A DNA stretch of 8,349 bases. It comes from JACVCK01 sp041940385 (GTDB lineage: Bacteria; Planctomycetota; Phycisphaerae; Phycisphaerales; UBA1924). Positions 1 to 6,441 of this stretch are shown here, one piece after another. Position 1 is the stretch's first letter, and each line of letters opens with the position of its first letter. The notes below the pieces were generated by a model, which saw only the letters and a program-made list of their open reading frames with translations, was not told the DNA's origin and did no database searches. The stretch spans positions 1-8,349 of the forward strand of contig JBGTSD010000119.1 of assembly GCA_041940385.1 (NCBI GenBank). Direction: 5' to 3'. A program made the position numbers and the translations under genes.

Positions 1-1139
1 CGATCGGGTTCGTCGGCGCTCGACGGCGCGGAGTAGTCGTCCTGGGAGAGGACGGTGTAGGAGACGCGTCCGGAGCGGCGCTGGGAGGTCAGCACCATGT
101 CGGAGACGTCCATGAGCACGTTGGTCTCGCGGTCGAAGCGGATCTCGATCGGGCGGTACATGGCGAAGAGGAAGTCGTTGGACTTGCTGCGCATGGTGAC
201 GCGCTGCTCGTAGATCGGTCCGGTGGTGCGCGGGCCGAGGCGCTGGAAGTTCTCGCCGACGGTGATCGGGCGGTTGTTGGGGTTGGCGCGGAAGGGCGCG
301 CGTCGCCAGACGCCGGTGGCGGCGTCGTACTCGTCGAGCACGGCGCCGCGCAGCAGAACGGCGCGGTCCTCGCTGCCGATGTTGCGGCCGAATTCGTCGA
401 GGATGGTGAGATCGAGGACGGTGGAGGCGTTGTCCTCGAGTTCGCCGGAGCGGCCGAGGACGATCTCGTCGCGGAAGCCGATGGTGGCGCCGACGGCGGG
501 GCTCGACCAGTCGGTGATGAAGTCCGACGCCATGCCGCGGGGGATGACGAGGTAGACCGCGACGCCGAAGACGGTCATGAAGGCGGCGGCGCCGGCGGTG
601 ACCCAGCGGAGTCGCCGTGCGGCGCCGGGGGGCGAGGGCGCGGCGGGCGTCTGCGTCGGCGCCCTGGGTCCGTGCAGGCCGGCGTGGATCTGGAAGAGGA
701 GGATCGTCCAGAGCGCGATCGGCACGTAGAGGAAGACCATCAAGCCGACGGGCAGGGAATTGCTGGTCAGCAGCGCGGCGATGACGATGAACACGCTGAG
801 CACGAGGAGCTGCGCCTGGTTGCGCGGCGTGGGCTTCTCGTAAAACTTCACGACCTGCACCCAGGCGCAGAGCGTCGCGAGGGCTTCGACGAACTTCTCG
901 GGCTGCTCGACGGCGGCGAGCGCGGTCCACGCGGCGGCGGCGATGACGACGATGTTGAGCAGCCACTGGGGAAGGACGCCGTGGGCCTCGTCCTTGGTGA
1001 GGTAGCGGGCCGCGGCGACGAGAGCGATGGCGATGAAGCCGATCAGGGCGCGCTCGTCGGCGACGAAGAACGCCATGACGCCGAGCGCCACGGTGAGCGC
1101 GAGCCAGCGCGGGAAGGATTCGACGAGCTTCAGCGCCAC
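1..1139 (-). CDS. TgpA-type transglutaminase-like membrane protein (DUF3488 region), C-terminus cut off by window edge
   Basis: 379 codons are visible and the frame stays open to the left edge, so the protein continues outside the window. The N-terminal half has about six hydrophobic segments (near residues 12-27, 32-45, 60-77, 110-126, 129-149 and 180-200), including the loop PRNQAQLLVLS typical of TgpA proteins. An extracytoplasmic region follows, with the family-like stretches GFRDEIVLGRSGEL (221-234) and RGAVLDEYD (264-272). In this family a transglutaminase core with a Cys-His-Asp triad normally comes next; it would lie beyond the edge. The start is GTG at 1139-1137, six bases after a GGAAGGGAG ribosome binding site, and it overlaps the last 10 nt of the upstream DUF58 gene. 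The DUF58/TgpA pairing is common and probably concerns envelope proteins or peptide crosslinks, but the substrate is unknown. Confidence 0.87.
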   Translation of the reverse strand, partial: MALKLVESFPRWLALTVALGVMAFFVADERALIGFIAIALVAAARYLTKDEAHGVLPQWLLNIVVIAAAAWTALAAVEQPEKFVEALATLCAWVQVVKFYEKPTPRNQAQLLVLSVFIVIAALLTSNSLPVGLMVFLYVPIALWTILLFQIHAGLHGPRAPTQTPAAPSPPGAARRLRWVTAGAAAFMTVFGVAVYLVIPRGMASDFITDWSSPAVGATIGFRDEIVLGRSGELEDNASTVLDLTILDEFGRNIGSEDRAVLLRGAVLDEYDAATGVWRRAPFRANPNNRPITVGENFQRLGPRTTGPIYEQRVTMRSKSNDFLFAMYRPIEIRFDRETNVLMDVSDMVLTSQRRSGRVSYTVLSQDDYSAPSSADEPD

Positions 1140-2296
1140 GTCGGGCTCCCTTCCAGCTTGGCCGGGTCGAGGACGGCGTCGGGGCGCATCGCGGAGACGA
1201 AGACGGCGCGTGCGGGCGCGCGCGGCGGACGGGCGGCGCCGGCGTGCACGACGACCCAGCCCGCGGCCCGCGAAGAGACGGTCGGGAAGTTGGCGGGCGC
1301 GGGCTCGTCGGGGAGGCGGACGAGCGCGAGGGCGTCGAGCAGGCGCTCGACGTGGCGCGCGCCGGGGCGCGGCGGCAGGGCGATGCCGGCCGAGGGAATC
1401 GAGAGGCCGACCTCGGCGCCGTCTTCCGCGGCGCGCAGGAGGAAGCCGGCGGCGAGACTCAGCGCGCGCTCGTTCAGGGCCGCGGCGCCGGCGGCGTTTG
1501 CGGGGACGGGGACGACGGCGACCCAGAGGCGCTGGGGCGAGTGGGCGGCGTTCTCGCGGACGACGAGCGCGCCGGTGCGCGCCGAGGCCCGCCACGCGAT
1601 CTGGCGCGCGCTGTCGCCGGGGGCGTACTCGCGGAGCGCGAAGAACTCATCGCCCATGCCGACGGTCGTGGCGGAGGTGTCGCCCTCGTAGGACGACGCG
1701 ATGGCGCGGCGGAGGGCGTCGCGCAGCACGGGCGCGGGCTCGGGGCGGATGAGGCAGCGCGACCCGGGCAGGTCGGGCCCGGCGAGGAAGGTGACGGACT
1801 TGCGCGTGATGCCGAAGGGGAAGGAGGTGCGGGCGCGCAGGGCGGCGAAGGTGTGCACGCCGCGACGCGCGGGTGTGACGATGGCGTCGACGCGCACATT
1901 GGATCGCGCTGGCGCGTGGGCGATGAAGGCGTGCGTGGGCGGCAGCACGGCGACGGGCGGACCGTCCGGGTCGGGCTCGGCGCGTCGGGGCGGGAGTTCG
2001 GAGAGGCCGACGGCGAACATCGGGAGCCAGCGGGAGCGGTTGGTGGCGGTGTAGCCGATGTGCAGGGGCGAGCCGACGGCGCCGGTGCGGGGCACGTGGC
2101 GTTTCACGCGCAGGCCGACGAGCATCCCGCCGCTGACGACGCCGGAGACCAGAGCGCCGGCGAGGGCCAGGCCGAAGGCGAAGAACAGCATGTTGTTCTG
2201 GCTGTTGAGGGCGCCGAGGCCGAGGAGCCCGACGATCACGATGTACGCCAGCCCGGAGCCGGAGAGGTGTCGGCGTCGCTGCGGCCGGGCGTTCAT
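1130..2296 (-). CDS. DUF58 domain-containing membrane protein
   Basis: This 388-aa protein has a short basic N-terminus (RPQRRR), two hydrophobic segments at about 14-30 and 36-58, and then a soluble region. The fold region shows RRGVHTF and FPFGITRKS (144-167). The DUF58 hallmark lies at about 217-249: ALREYAPGDSARQIAW followed by R-A-S-A-R and VVREN. The C-terminal 140 residues resemble the von Willebrand A-like end of this family. DUF58 proteins are usually encoded beside a MoxR ATPase and a TgpA transglutaminase; here the transglutaminase follows with a 10-nt overlap, but no MoxR gene is present in the visible part. The ATG at 2296 has no Shine-Dalgarno sequence; a TACACT hexamer sits six bases upstream. 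The molecular role of DUF58 is not established. Confidence 0.92.
   Translation of the reverse strand: MNARPQRRRHLSGSGLAYIVIVGLLGLGALNSQNNMLFFAFGLALAGALVSGVVSGGMLVGLRVKRHVPRTGAVGSPLHIGYTATNRSRWLPMFAVGLSELPPRRAEPDPDGPPVAVLPPTHAFIAHAPARSNVRVDAIVTPARRGVHTFAALRARTSFPFGITRKSVTFLAGPDLPGSRCLIRPEPAPVLRDALRRAIASSYEGDTSATTVGMGDEFFALREYAPGDSARQIAWRASARTGALVVRENAAHSPQRLWVAVVPVPANAAGAAALNERALSLAAGFLLRAAEDGAEVGLSIPSAGIALPPRPGARHVERLLDALALVRLPDEPAPANFPTVSSRAAGWVVVHAGAARPPRAPARAVFVSAMRPDAVLDPAKLEGSPTWR
1146..1154 (-). promoter_or_regulatory. Ribosome binding site that sets the GTG start of the TgpA-like gene
   Basis: GGAAGGGAG reads on the minus strand inside the 3' end of the DUF58 gene, six bases before the GTG at 1139. 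It is the strongest purine-rich site near the junction and decides the start codon over the later ATG at residue 22, which would remove part of the first membrane segment. Confidence 0.7.
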
Positions 2297-2302
2297 CAGA
2301 GA

Positions 2303-2308
2303 AGTGTA
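2303..2308 (-). promoter_or_regulatory. Candidate -10 element (TACACT) placed for a leaderless DUF58 transcript
   Basis: TACACT is followed by six bases (TCTCTG) and then the ATG at 2296, so a transcript starting 6-7 bases after the hexamer would begin at or next to the start codon. No purine-rich ribosome binding site is visible in the 52-nt gap. I see no good -35 box at 16-18 nt. scpB shows the same spacing. Confidence 0.4.
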
Positions 2309-2348
2309 CGAGGGGGAGGCGCCGACGGATCGACGCGAATCGGGGGGT

Positions 2349-2804
2349 TCAGCGGCTGTATCGCCGGAACTCCTCCATCAGGTCCTCCGGCAGCGGTCCG
2401 TCGCCGGGCCCTTTGCGCACGATGATGAGCAGGCGCTGCGACGACGGCGGGAGTCGGAAGGTCTGCGACACCGGCGCGAGGCCCGCGCCCTTGGCGATGA
2501 CCGCGCAGTCGTAGTTGAGGAATCCGGCGCCGACCTCGCTGACGCTCATCGAGAATTCGCCCGCGTTGTCGCTCACGGCCGTGGCGACCTGCTTGCGGTT
2601 GAGCTTCTCCGGATCGGTCCACAGCTCGATCGCGACGCCGGGGACTCCGGTGTCGGAAAGGCGAACGTCGGACTTGTCGACGAGCGCGGCGTAGGAGATG
2701 TCGCCGGTGATCACCTTGCCCTTGAGGGTGTAGGGCGAGCAGCCGCCGAGCGCGATGGCAACGCAGGACAGCGCGAGGAGCGCGAGGCGTGTGATGTGGT
2801 TCAT
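2349..2804 (-). CDS. Small putative lipoprotein with a carboxypeptidase-regulatory-like (transthyretin-fold) domain
   Basis: This 151-aa protein starts with a lipoprotein signal peptide: hydrophobic residues 7-19, then the lipobox LGGC with the lipidated cysteine at 22. The mature part has the pattern GVPGVAIELW (53-62), then SDNAGEFSMSV at about 78-88. That resembles the beta-sandwich domains in which a substitutable attribute is followed by an aspartate/glycine turn (CarbopepD_reg-like). The C-terminus is charged (EDLMEEFRRYSR). Its ATG overlaps the scpB stop as ATGA, so translation is probably coupled, which fits the lack of a ribosome binding site. No enzyme motif is visible. It is likely an envelope lipoprotein of unknown role; the domain call is an inference from pattern only. 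Confidence 0.8.
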   Translation of the reverse strand: MNHITRLALLALSCVAIALGGCSPYTLKGKVITGDISYAALVDKSDVRLSDTGVPGVAIELWTDPEKLNRKQVATAVSDNAGEFSMSVSEVGAGFLNYDCAVIAKGAGLAPVSQTFRLPPSSQRLLIIVRKGPGDGPLPEDLMEEFRRYSR

Positions 2805-3457
2805 GAGGCGTCGTCGTCGGATTCGGGTTCGTCTGCGCCGGTGGGGACCAGGTCCTCCACCGAGGGCAGGTCCTTGACGCTCGAGAGGCCGAAGAGTTCG
2901 AGGAACTGCTTGCTGACGCCGTAGAGCATGGGGCGGCCGAGCTCTTCGGCGCGTCCGACGATGCTGATGAGGCGGCGTTCGAGGAGGGAGCGGAGGACCT
3001 CGCCGCAGGCCACGCCGCGGATCGATTCGATCTGCGCGCGGGTGATGGGCTGGCGGTAGGCGATGACGGCGAGGGTCTCGACGGCGGCGCGGGAGAGTCG
3101 CTGGGACTGGCGCGCCTGGCGGAAGGCGCCGACGGCCTCGGCGAACTGCGGCAGGGTCATGACGCGGAATCCGCCGGCGACCTGTTCGATGCGGAAGGCG
3201 CGTCCGGTGGACTCGTACGCGGCGTTGAGGTGCTCGATGGCCTGCTTGACGGCGCGGGCCCCACCCTTGTCGAGGCCCACGTTCAGGGCTTCGGCGATTC
3301 GTCCGGCTGTGACGGGTCTGTCGAGTGTGAGCAGGATGGCCTCGACGGCGGGCGCGATCGATGCGGGATCGGTCGTGGCCGCGTCGGGCGCCTCATCCAC
3401 GCGGACCTCGACGGGTTTCTCGGGCTGAACGCGAATCTTCTCGGCCTGCGAGGGCAT
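2801..3457 (-). CDS. scpB: Segregation and condensation protein ScpB
   Basis: ScpB is the winged-helix partner that binds the kleisin ScpA in the SMC-ScpAB condensin complex, which organises and segregates the chromosome. The 218-aa protein has an N-terminal extension of about 33 polar residues, a first winged helix at about 35-100 and a second at about 120-190. Diagnostic stretches are LSRAAVETLAVIAYRQPITR (121-140) followed by A-Q-I-E-S-I-R-G-V, and GRPMLYGVSKQFLELFGL (174-191). An acidic tail ends in DDDAS. No scpA is seen in this window; scpB is first in its cluster and a divergent gene lies upstream. No Shine-Dalgarno sequence precedes the ATG; TAGACT lies six bases upstream. The stop overlaps the next start (ATGA). 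Confidence 0.96.
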   Translation of the reverse strand: MPSQAEKIRVQPEKPVEVRVDEAPDAATTDPASIAPAVEAILLTLDRPVTAGRIAEALNVGLDKGGARAVKQAIEHLNAAYESTGRAFRIEQVAGGFRVMTLPQFAEAVGAFRQARQSQRLSRAAVETLAVIAYRQPITRAQIESIRGVACGEVLRSLLERRLISIVGRAEELGRPMLYGVSKQFLELFGLSSVKDLPSVEDLVPTGADEPESDDDAS

Positions 3458-3463
3458 CTGCTC

Positions 3464-3469
3464 AGTCTA
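3464..3469 (-). promoter_or_regulatory. Candidate -10 element (GCTAGACTG) placed for a leaderless scpB transcript
   Basis: TAGACT is followed by GAGCAG and then the ATG at 3457. This is the same six-base spacing as at DUF58. The core GCTAGA-T-G is also found before the MATE gene on the other strand (GCTAGAGTG). No recognisable -35 box lies 16-18 nt upstream. The site lies in a 148-nt divergent spacer, where a promoter is needed. Confidence 0.45.
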
Positions 3470-3605
3470 GCAAGCGAACTGCGTGATATCGGGTCTCCGG
3501 CGCCGCTGAAGAACGGGGCGAGGATGGTCCGATGGAACGTCGCCCTACCGGTCTTCGGGCATCCCCGGGGTCCGGCGTCACTCCTGAGAAGGCAGGTTCG
3601 GTCCC

Positions 3606-3845
3606 ATGGCGAACACGAATGACTGCACGGTCGCGGAATCACTCATGACGCTGGTCCGGGTGGACTGCGAGCGGGCGACGAGCAACGCCCGCTGGGCCGA
3701 GGTGCTGGTGTGGATGGCGTCCGACCTCGAGGCCATGTCCCGGGAGTTGGACCTCCCTGACGCCCTTCGGACCCAGATGATGGAGCTTGCGGGGTACGCC
3801 CGGCAGGTCACGCGGACGGTTCGGCGGCGAAGCAAGGCCGCGTAG
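3606..3845 (+). CDS. Hypothetical small helical protein (79 aa)
   Basis: I do not recognise a family. The protein looks soluble and largely alpha-helical, with a moderately acidic first two thirds (VDCERATS, SDLEAMSREL) and a strongly basic C-terminus (VRRRSKAA). It has Cys at 8 and 20 and no signal peptide or membrane segment. Codon use is GC-rich in third positions like the neighbours, which supports this strand over an overlapping antisense frame. An in-frame TGA at 3585-3587 limits the start to the ATG at 3606. The ribosome binding site is poor: GAGAAGG lies 13 nt upstream. It is divergent from scpB, and the MATE gene follows 46 nt downstream on the same strand. It could be regulatory, given the small size and basic tail, but nothing shows this directly. 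Confidence 0.62.
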   Translation: MANTNDCTVAESLMTLVRVDCERATSNARWAEVLVWMASDLEAMSRELDLPDALRTQMMELAGYARQVTRTVRRRSKAA

Positions 3846-3858
3846 CGCGGGGCGGGGC

Positions 3859-3864
3859 TAGAGT
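3859..3864 (+). promoter_or_regulatory. Candidate -10 element (GCTAGAGTG) of the MATE gene
   Basis: TAGAGT lies in the 46-nt gap before the transporter gene. Transcription would start near 3871, leaving a leader of about 20 nt that still contains the GGGGGGAG ribosome binding site. No clear -35 box is visible. The core matches the element before scpB except for one base. Confidence 0.4.
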
Positions 3865-3891
3865 GGCGGCCCTCCTCTGGGGGGAGCCGCC

Positions 3892-5346
3892 ATGTCCATC
3901 GACACCCACGAGAACTCGACGAGCGCGCGTTGGGCTGCGCCGGAATCGCCGCTGCGCGAGCTGCTGCGTCAGGCGCTGCCCTCGATGGCGGCGATGCTGT
4001 CGTACACGGCGATGCAGTTCATCGACGCGCGCATGGTGGCGGAGCTTGGGGCGCTGCCGCTGGCGGCGCAGGGCAACGGCGGCGTCGCGGCGTGGTTCCC
4101 CATCGCGACGTCGCTGGGCGTGCTGTTCATCGTCAACACGTACGTCGCGCAGAACCTCGGCGCCGGGCGGCCTCGCGAGGGCGCCGCGTACGCGTGGAAC
4201 GGCCTCTGGCTTGGCCTGATCGCGTGGCTGTTCACGCTGCCGTACGGCGCGGCGCTGGGGCCGATCTTCCGCTTGATGGGCGAAGACGGGCACGACCCGG
4301 AGTTGGTGCGCCTCGAGACGGAGTACGCGCAGATCCTGATCGCGGGCGGGATCTTCTGGATGTGGTCGCGCGCAATCGGGCAGTTCTTCTACGGCGTGCA
4401 CCGGCCGATGGTGGTGCTGACATCCACCGTCGCGTCGAACATCGTGAACATCGGGCTCAACTACGTCCTGATCTTCGGGAAGCTCGGTTTTCCCGCGATG
4501 GGCGTGCGCGGCGCGGCGATCGCCACGGTGATCGCGGCGTCGATCGAGCTCGCCATTCCGATGGCGCTCTTCCTCTCGAAGTCGTACGACCGGGACTACG
4601 GCACGCGCAGCGCGTGGCGATGGTCGTGGCCCAAGGCGCGCAACATCATCCGGGTCGGCTGGCCCGGCGGCGTGCAGCAGGGCAACGAGATGTTCTGCTG
4701 GTGGATCTTCATGGCCTACCTCATCGGCAGCTTCGGCACGGCGCACAACACCGCGGCGTGGATCGGGCTGCGCTGGATGACCGTCGGCTTCATGCCCATC
4801 TTCGGGCTGCAGCAGGCGGTGACGGCGGTGGTCGGGCGGCAGATCGGGCGGGGTGATCTGGCCGCGGCGAACCAGCGGGCATGGCTCGGCGTGAAGGTCG
4901 CGATGGCGTACATGGCGATGTGCGCGGCGTCGATCGTCGTGCTGCGCGAACCCATGATCCATTTCTTCATCGCCGATACCGTGGACCCCGAGGTGCGCGA
5001 GGAGATCGTCCACGTCGGATCGTGGATCCTGGTGTGCTGCGCGGTGTTCCAGCTCTTCGATGCGCTGGGGATCGTGCTCATGGGCGCTCTGCGCGGCGCT
5101 GGCGACACGATCTGGCCGGGCGTGGTCACGATGATCCTGTCGTGGACACTGATCCTCGGCGTCGGGTGGCTGTTCGTGACCGTCCTGCCGGGGCTGGGGG
5201 CGATTGGGCCTTGGATCGCGGCGACGCTGTACATCGCGGCGCTGAGCGTGGCGACGTGGCTGCGTTGGCAGGGAGGCCGGTGGAAGACAATCGCCCTGGT
5301 CGCCCAGGACGGGCTCCCAGAGGCCCCTAAGGGCGATCCGGCTTGA
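3892..5346 (+). CDS. MATE family efflux transporter
   Basis: Multidrug and toxic compound extrusion proteins export drugs or metabolites across the inner membrane, driven by Na+ or H+. This 484-aa protein has the usual length and about 12 hydrophobic segments in two similar halves. Family motifs include FIDARMVAELGALPLAA (43-59), QNLGAGRPREG (87-97), NIVNIGLNYVLIFG (183-196) with MGVRGAAIAT (203-212), GRQIGRGDLAAA (315-326) and MGALRGAGDT (397-406). The halves meet near the polar loop at 229-250. The ATG at 3892 follows GGGGGGAG at a five-base spacing, a clear ribosome binding site. The gene seems to be transcribed from its own promoter. Substrate and coupling ion cannot be told from the sequence. 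It could also be a lipid or precursor exporter of the wider MOP superfamily, but the motifs favour NorM-like MATE. Confidence 0.93.
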   Translation: MSIDTHENSTSARWAAPESPLRELLRQALPSMAAMLSYTAMQFIDARMVAELGALPLAAQGNGGVAAWFPIATSLGVLFIVNTYVAQNLGAGRPREGAAYAWNGLWLGLIAWLFTLPYGAALGPIFRLMGEDGHDPELVRLETEYAQILIAGGIFWMWSRAIGQFFYGVHRPMVVLTSTVASNIVNIGLNYVLIFGKLGFPAMGVRGAAIATVIAASIELAIPMALFLSKSYDRDYGTRSAWRWSWPKARNIIRVGWPGGVQQGNEMFCWWIFMAYLIGSFGTAHNTAAWIGLRWMTVGFMPIFGLQQAVTAVVGRQIGRGDLAAANQRAWLGVKVAMAYMAMCAASIVVLREPMIHFFIADTVDPEVREEIVHVGSWILVCCAVFQLFDALGIVLMGALRGAGDTIWPGVVTMILSWTLILGVGWLFVTVLPGLGAIGPWIAATLYIAALSVATWLRWQGGRWKTIALVAQDGLPEAPKGDPA

Positions 5347-5371
5347 GGATGGCGATCGGCGGGCCTACATT
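5343..5371 (+). promoter_or_regulatory. Sigma70-like promoter for the TPR/alpha-CTD gene
   Basis: TTGAGG (5343-5348), a 17-nt spacer and TACATT (5366-5371) match four of six consensus bases in each box at the ideal spacing. The -35 box overlaps the stop codon of the MATE gene. Transcription would start near 5378 and give a leader of about 72 nt. This is the best conventional promoter in the window. Confidence 0.55.
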
Positions 5372-5450
5372 CGGGTCCTGATCGCGTCTGCGAGAGCCCG
5401 GGTTCGCGGCCTCTGCGGAGCGATGATCCCCTTCCAGGAGCTGCTGCACG

Positions 5451-6386
5451 ATGGCTGACCCGATGGACATGGTGATCGGTTCGGACGAGAGCGTTTCGCG
5501 CGATCCTGCCACGGCGGAGAAGCACCGGAAGGCGGCGCAGAGCGCGGAGGCCTCGGGCGATCGCCCCGGCGCCGTGGCGCTCTATCGCAAGGCGGCGGCG
5601 GCGGACGGCGCGGACGCGGAGAGCATCTTCCGTCTGGCGTTCCTGCTAGACCTCAGCGGCGAAGAGGATGAGGCGATCGCGCTGTACGAGCGCTTGATCG
5701 AGCTGCAGCCGGCGCCGGTCAACGCGCTGATGAACCTGGCGGTGCTGTACGAGGACCGGGGCGACTACCCCCGCGCCGAGAAGTGCCTGCGCCAGGTGCT
5801 GGACACGAATCCCGGTCACCTGCGAGCGCGCCTGTTCATGAAGGACGTGATCGCGTCGCGGGAGATGGTCATCGACGACGAGGGCGAGCGCGACCTGGCG
5901 AAGCGCAACGCGCTCCTCGACACGCCGGTGACAGACTTCGACCTTTCCGTCCGGGCTCGAAACTGCCTCAAGAAGATGAACATCCGCACGCTGGGCGACC
6001 TCCTGCGGGTGAGCGAGGCGGAGCTGCTGGGCTACAAGAACTTCGGCGAGGCCACGCTGATCGAGATCAAGCAGATGCTCTCGAGCAAGGGCCTGCGCCT
6101 CGGCCAGCGTCTGGACGACCAGCGCCGGCAGTCCCGTCGCGAGCTGTTCGAGTCGCTGCGCGGCTCGGGCAACGAGGCGGCCCTGGCGCGTCCGGTCACG
6201 GAGATCGAGTTCTCCGTCCGCGTCCGCAAGGCGCTCCAGCTCCTGGGCATCCACACGCTGGGCGACCTCGCCAGCCGCACCGAGGCCGAGCTGATGGGCG
6301 TTAAGAACTTCGGCGCCACGTCGCTGTCCGAGGTGAAGGCGCGGCTGACGGAGCACGGCCTGGCGCTGCGGCTGCTCGAGAACTGA
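5451..6386 (+). CDS. TPR protein with two RNA polymerase alpha C-terminal domains
   Basis: The 311-aa protein has about three tetratricopeptide repeats at roughly 22-128 (for example NALMNLAVLYEDRGDYPRAE, 91-110). Two alpha-CTD-like modules follow, at about 155-219 and 246-309, separated by a charged linker. It lacks the alpha N-terminal assembly domain, so it is not RpoA. Compared from memory with E. coli alpha, module 1 keeps the DNA-contact residues equivalent to R265, N268, C269 and E302 (R168, N171, C172, E205) but has Ala and Thr at the K298 and S299 places. Module 2 keeps R265, S299 and E302 (R257, S291, E294), with Lys and Ala replacing N268 and C269. The helix-hairpin-helix fold may bind DNA or another protein. 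The start follows AGGAG at a 10-nt spacing. Function is unknown; a transcription-associated role is an inference. Confidence 0.92.
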   Translation: MADPMDMVIGSDESVSRDPATAEKHRKAAQSAEASGDRPGAVALYRKAAAADGADAESIFRLAFLLDLSGEEDEAIALYERLIELQPAPVNALMNLAVLYEDRGDYPRAEKCLRQVLDTNPGHLRARLFMKDVIASREMVIDDEGERDLAKRNALLDTPVTDFDLSVRARNCLKKMNIRTLGDLLRVSEAELLGYKNFGEATLIEIKQMLSSKGLRLGQRLDDQRRQSRRELFESLRGSGNEAALARPVTEIEFSVRVRKALQLLGIHTLGDLASRTEAELMGVKNFGATSLSEVKARLTEHGLALRLLEN

Positions 6387-6409
6387 AGCCGGCGGTGAAA
6401 TCTGCGGCG

Positions 6410-6427
6410 CGGACGCTCCGGCGTCCG
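6410..6427 (+). other. Short stem-loop with a UCCG tetraloop next to a ribosome binding site
   Basis: CGGACGC and GCGTCCG form a perfect 7-bp stem around the loop TCCG, closed by C-G as in stable UNCG tetraloops. The stem ends one base before the AAGGTGAG ribosome binding site of the SpoIID-like gene. No T tract follows, so it is not a standard terminator. It may tune translation or mRNA stability between the two genes. Confidence 0.5.
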
Positions 6428-6435
6428 AAGGTGAG
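6428..6435 (+). promoter_or_regulatory. Ribosome binding site that sets the GTG start of the SpoIID-like gene
   Basis: AAGGTGAG matches the anti-Shine-Dalgarno consensus well and lies six bases before the GTG at 6442. It fixes this unusual start codon, and the resulting N-terminus has a sensible lipoprotein signal. Confidence 0.7.
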
Positions 6436-6441
6436 AGCGCC

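Noticed and set aside
672..1691. Plus-strand open frame (339 codons) opposite the TgpA-like gene
   Set aside because: Repetitive charged translation (many Asp/Glu/Arg/His) spanning the junction of two real minus-strand genes.
1244..2425. Long plus-strand open frame (393 codons) opposite DUF58
   Set aside because: Composition is low-complexity Gly/Ala/Arg with no family resemblance; it is the antisense shadow of a well-supported DUF58 gene in GC-rich DNA.
3563..3570. CCCCGGGG palindrome in the scpB divergent spacer
   Set aside because: Short, self-complementary without a loop, and expected by chance in DNA of this composition.
3578..3835. Minus-strand 85-codon frame overlapping the 79-aa gene
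   Set aside because: Third-position composition is worse and the product is Ser/Arg-rich; the plus strand is preferred, though not proven.
3808..5013. Minus-strand open frame (401 codons) opposite the MATE gene
   Set aside because: Translation is His/Arg/Asp-rich and unlike any protein; the MATE frame has 12 hydrophobic segments and family motifs.
5321..5366. AGGCCC...GGGCCT inverted repeat as a terminator of the MATE gene
   Set aside because: Six-base arms with a 34-base loop and no T tract; it also overlaps the promoter of the next gene.
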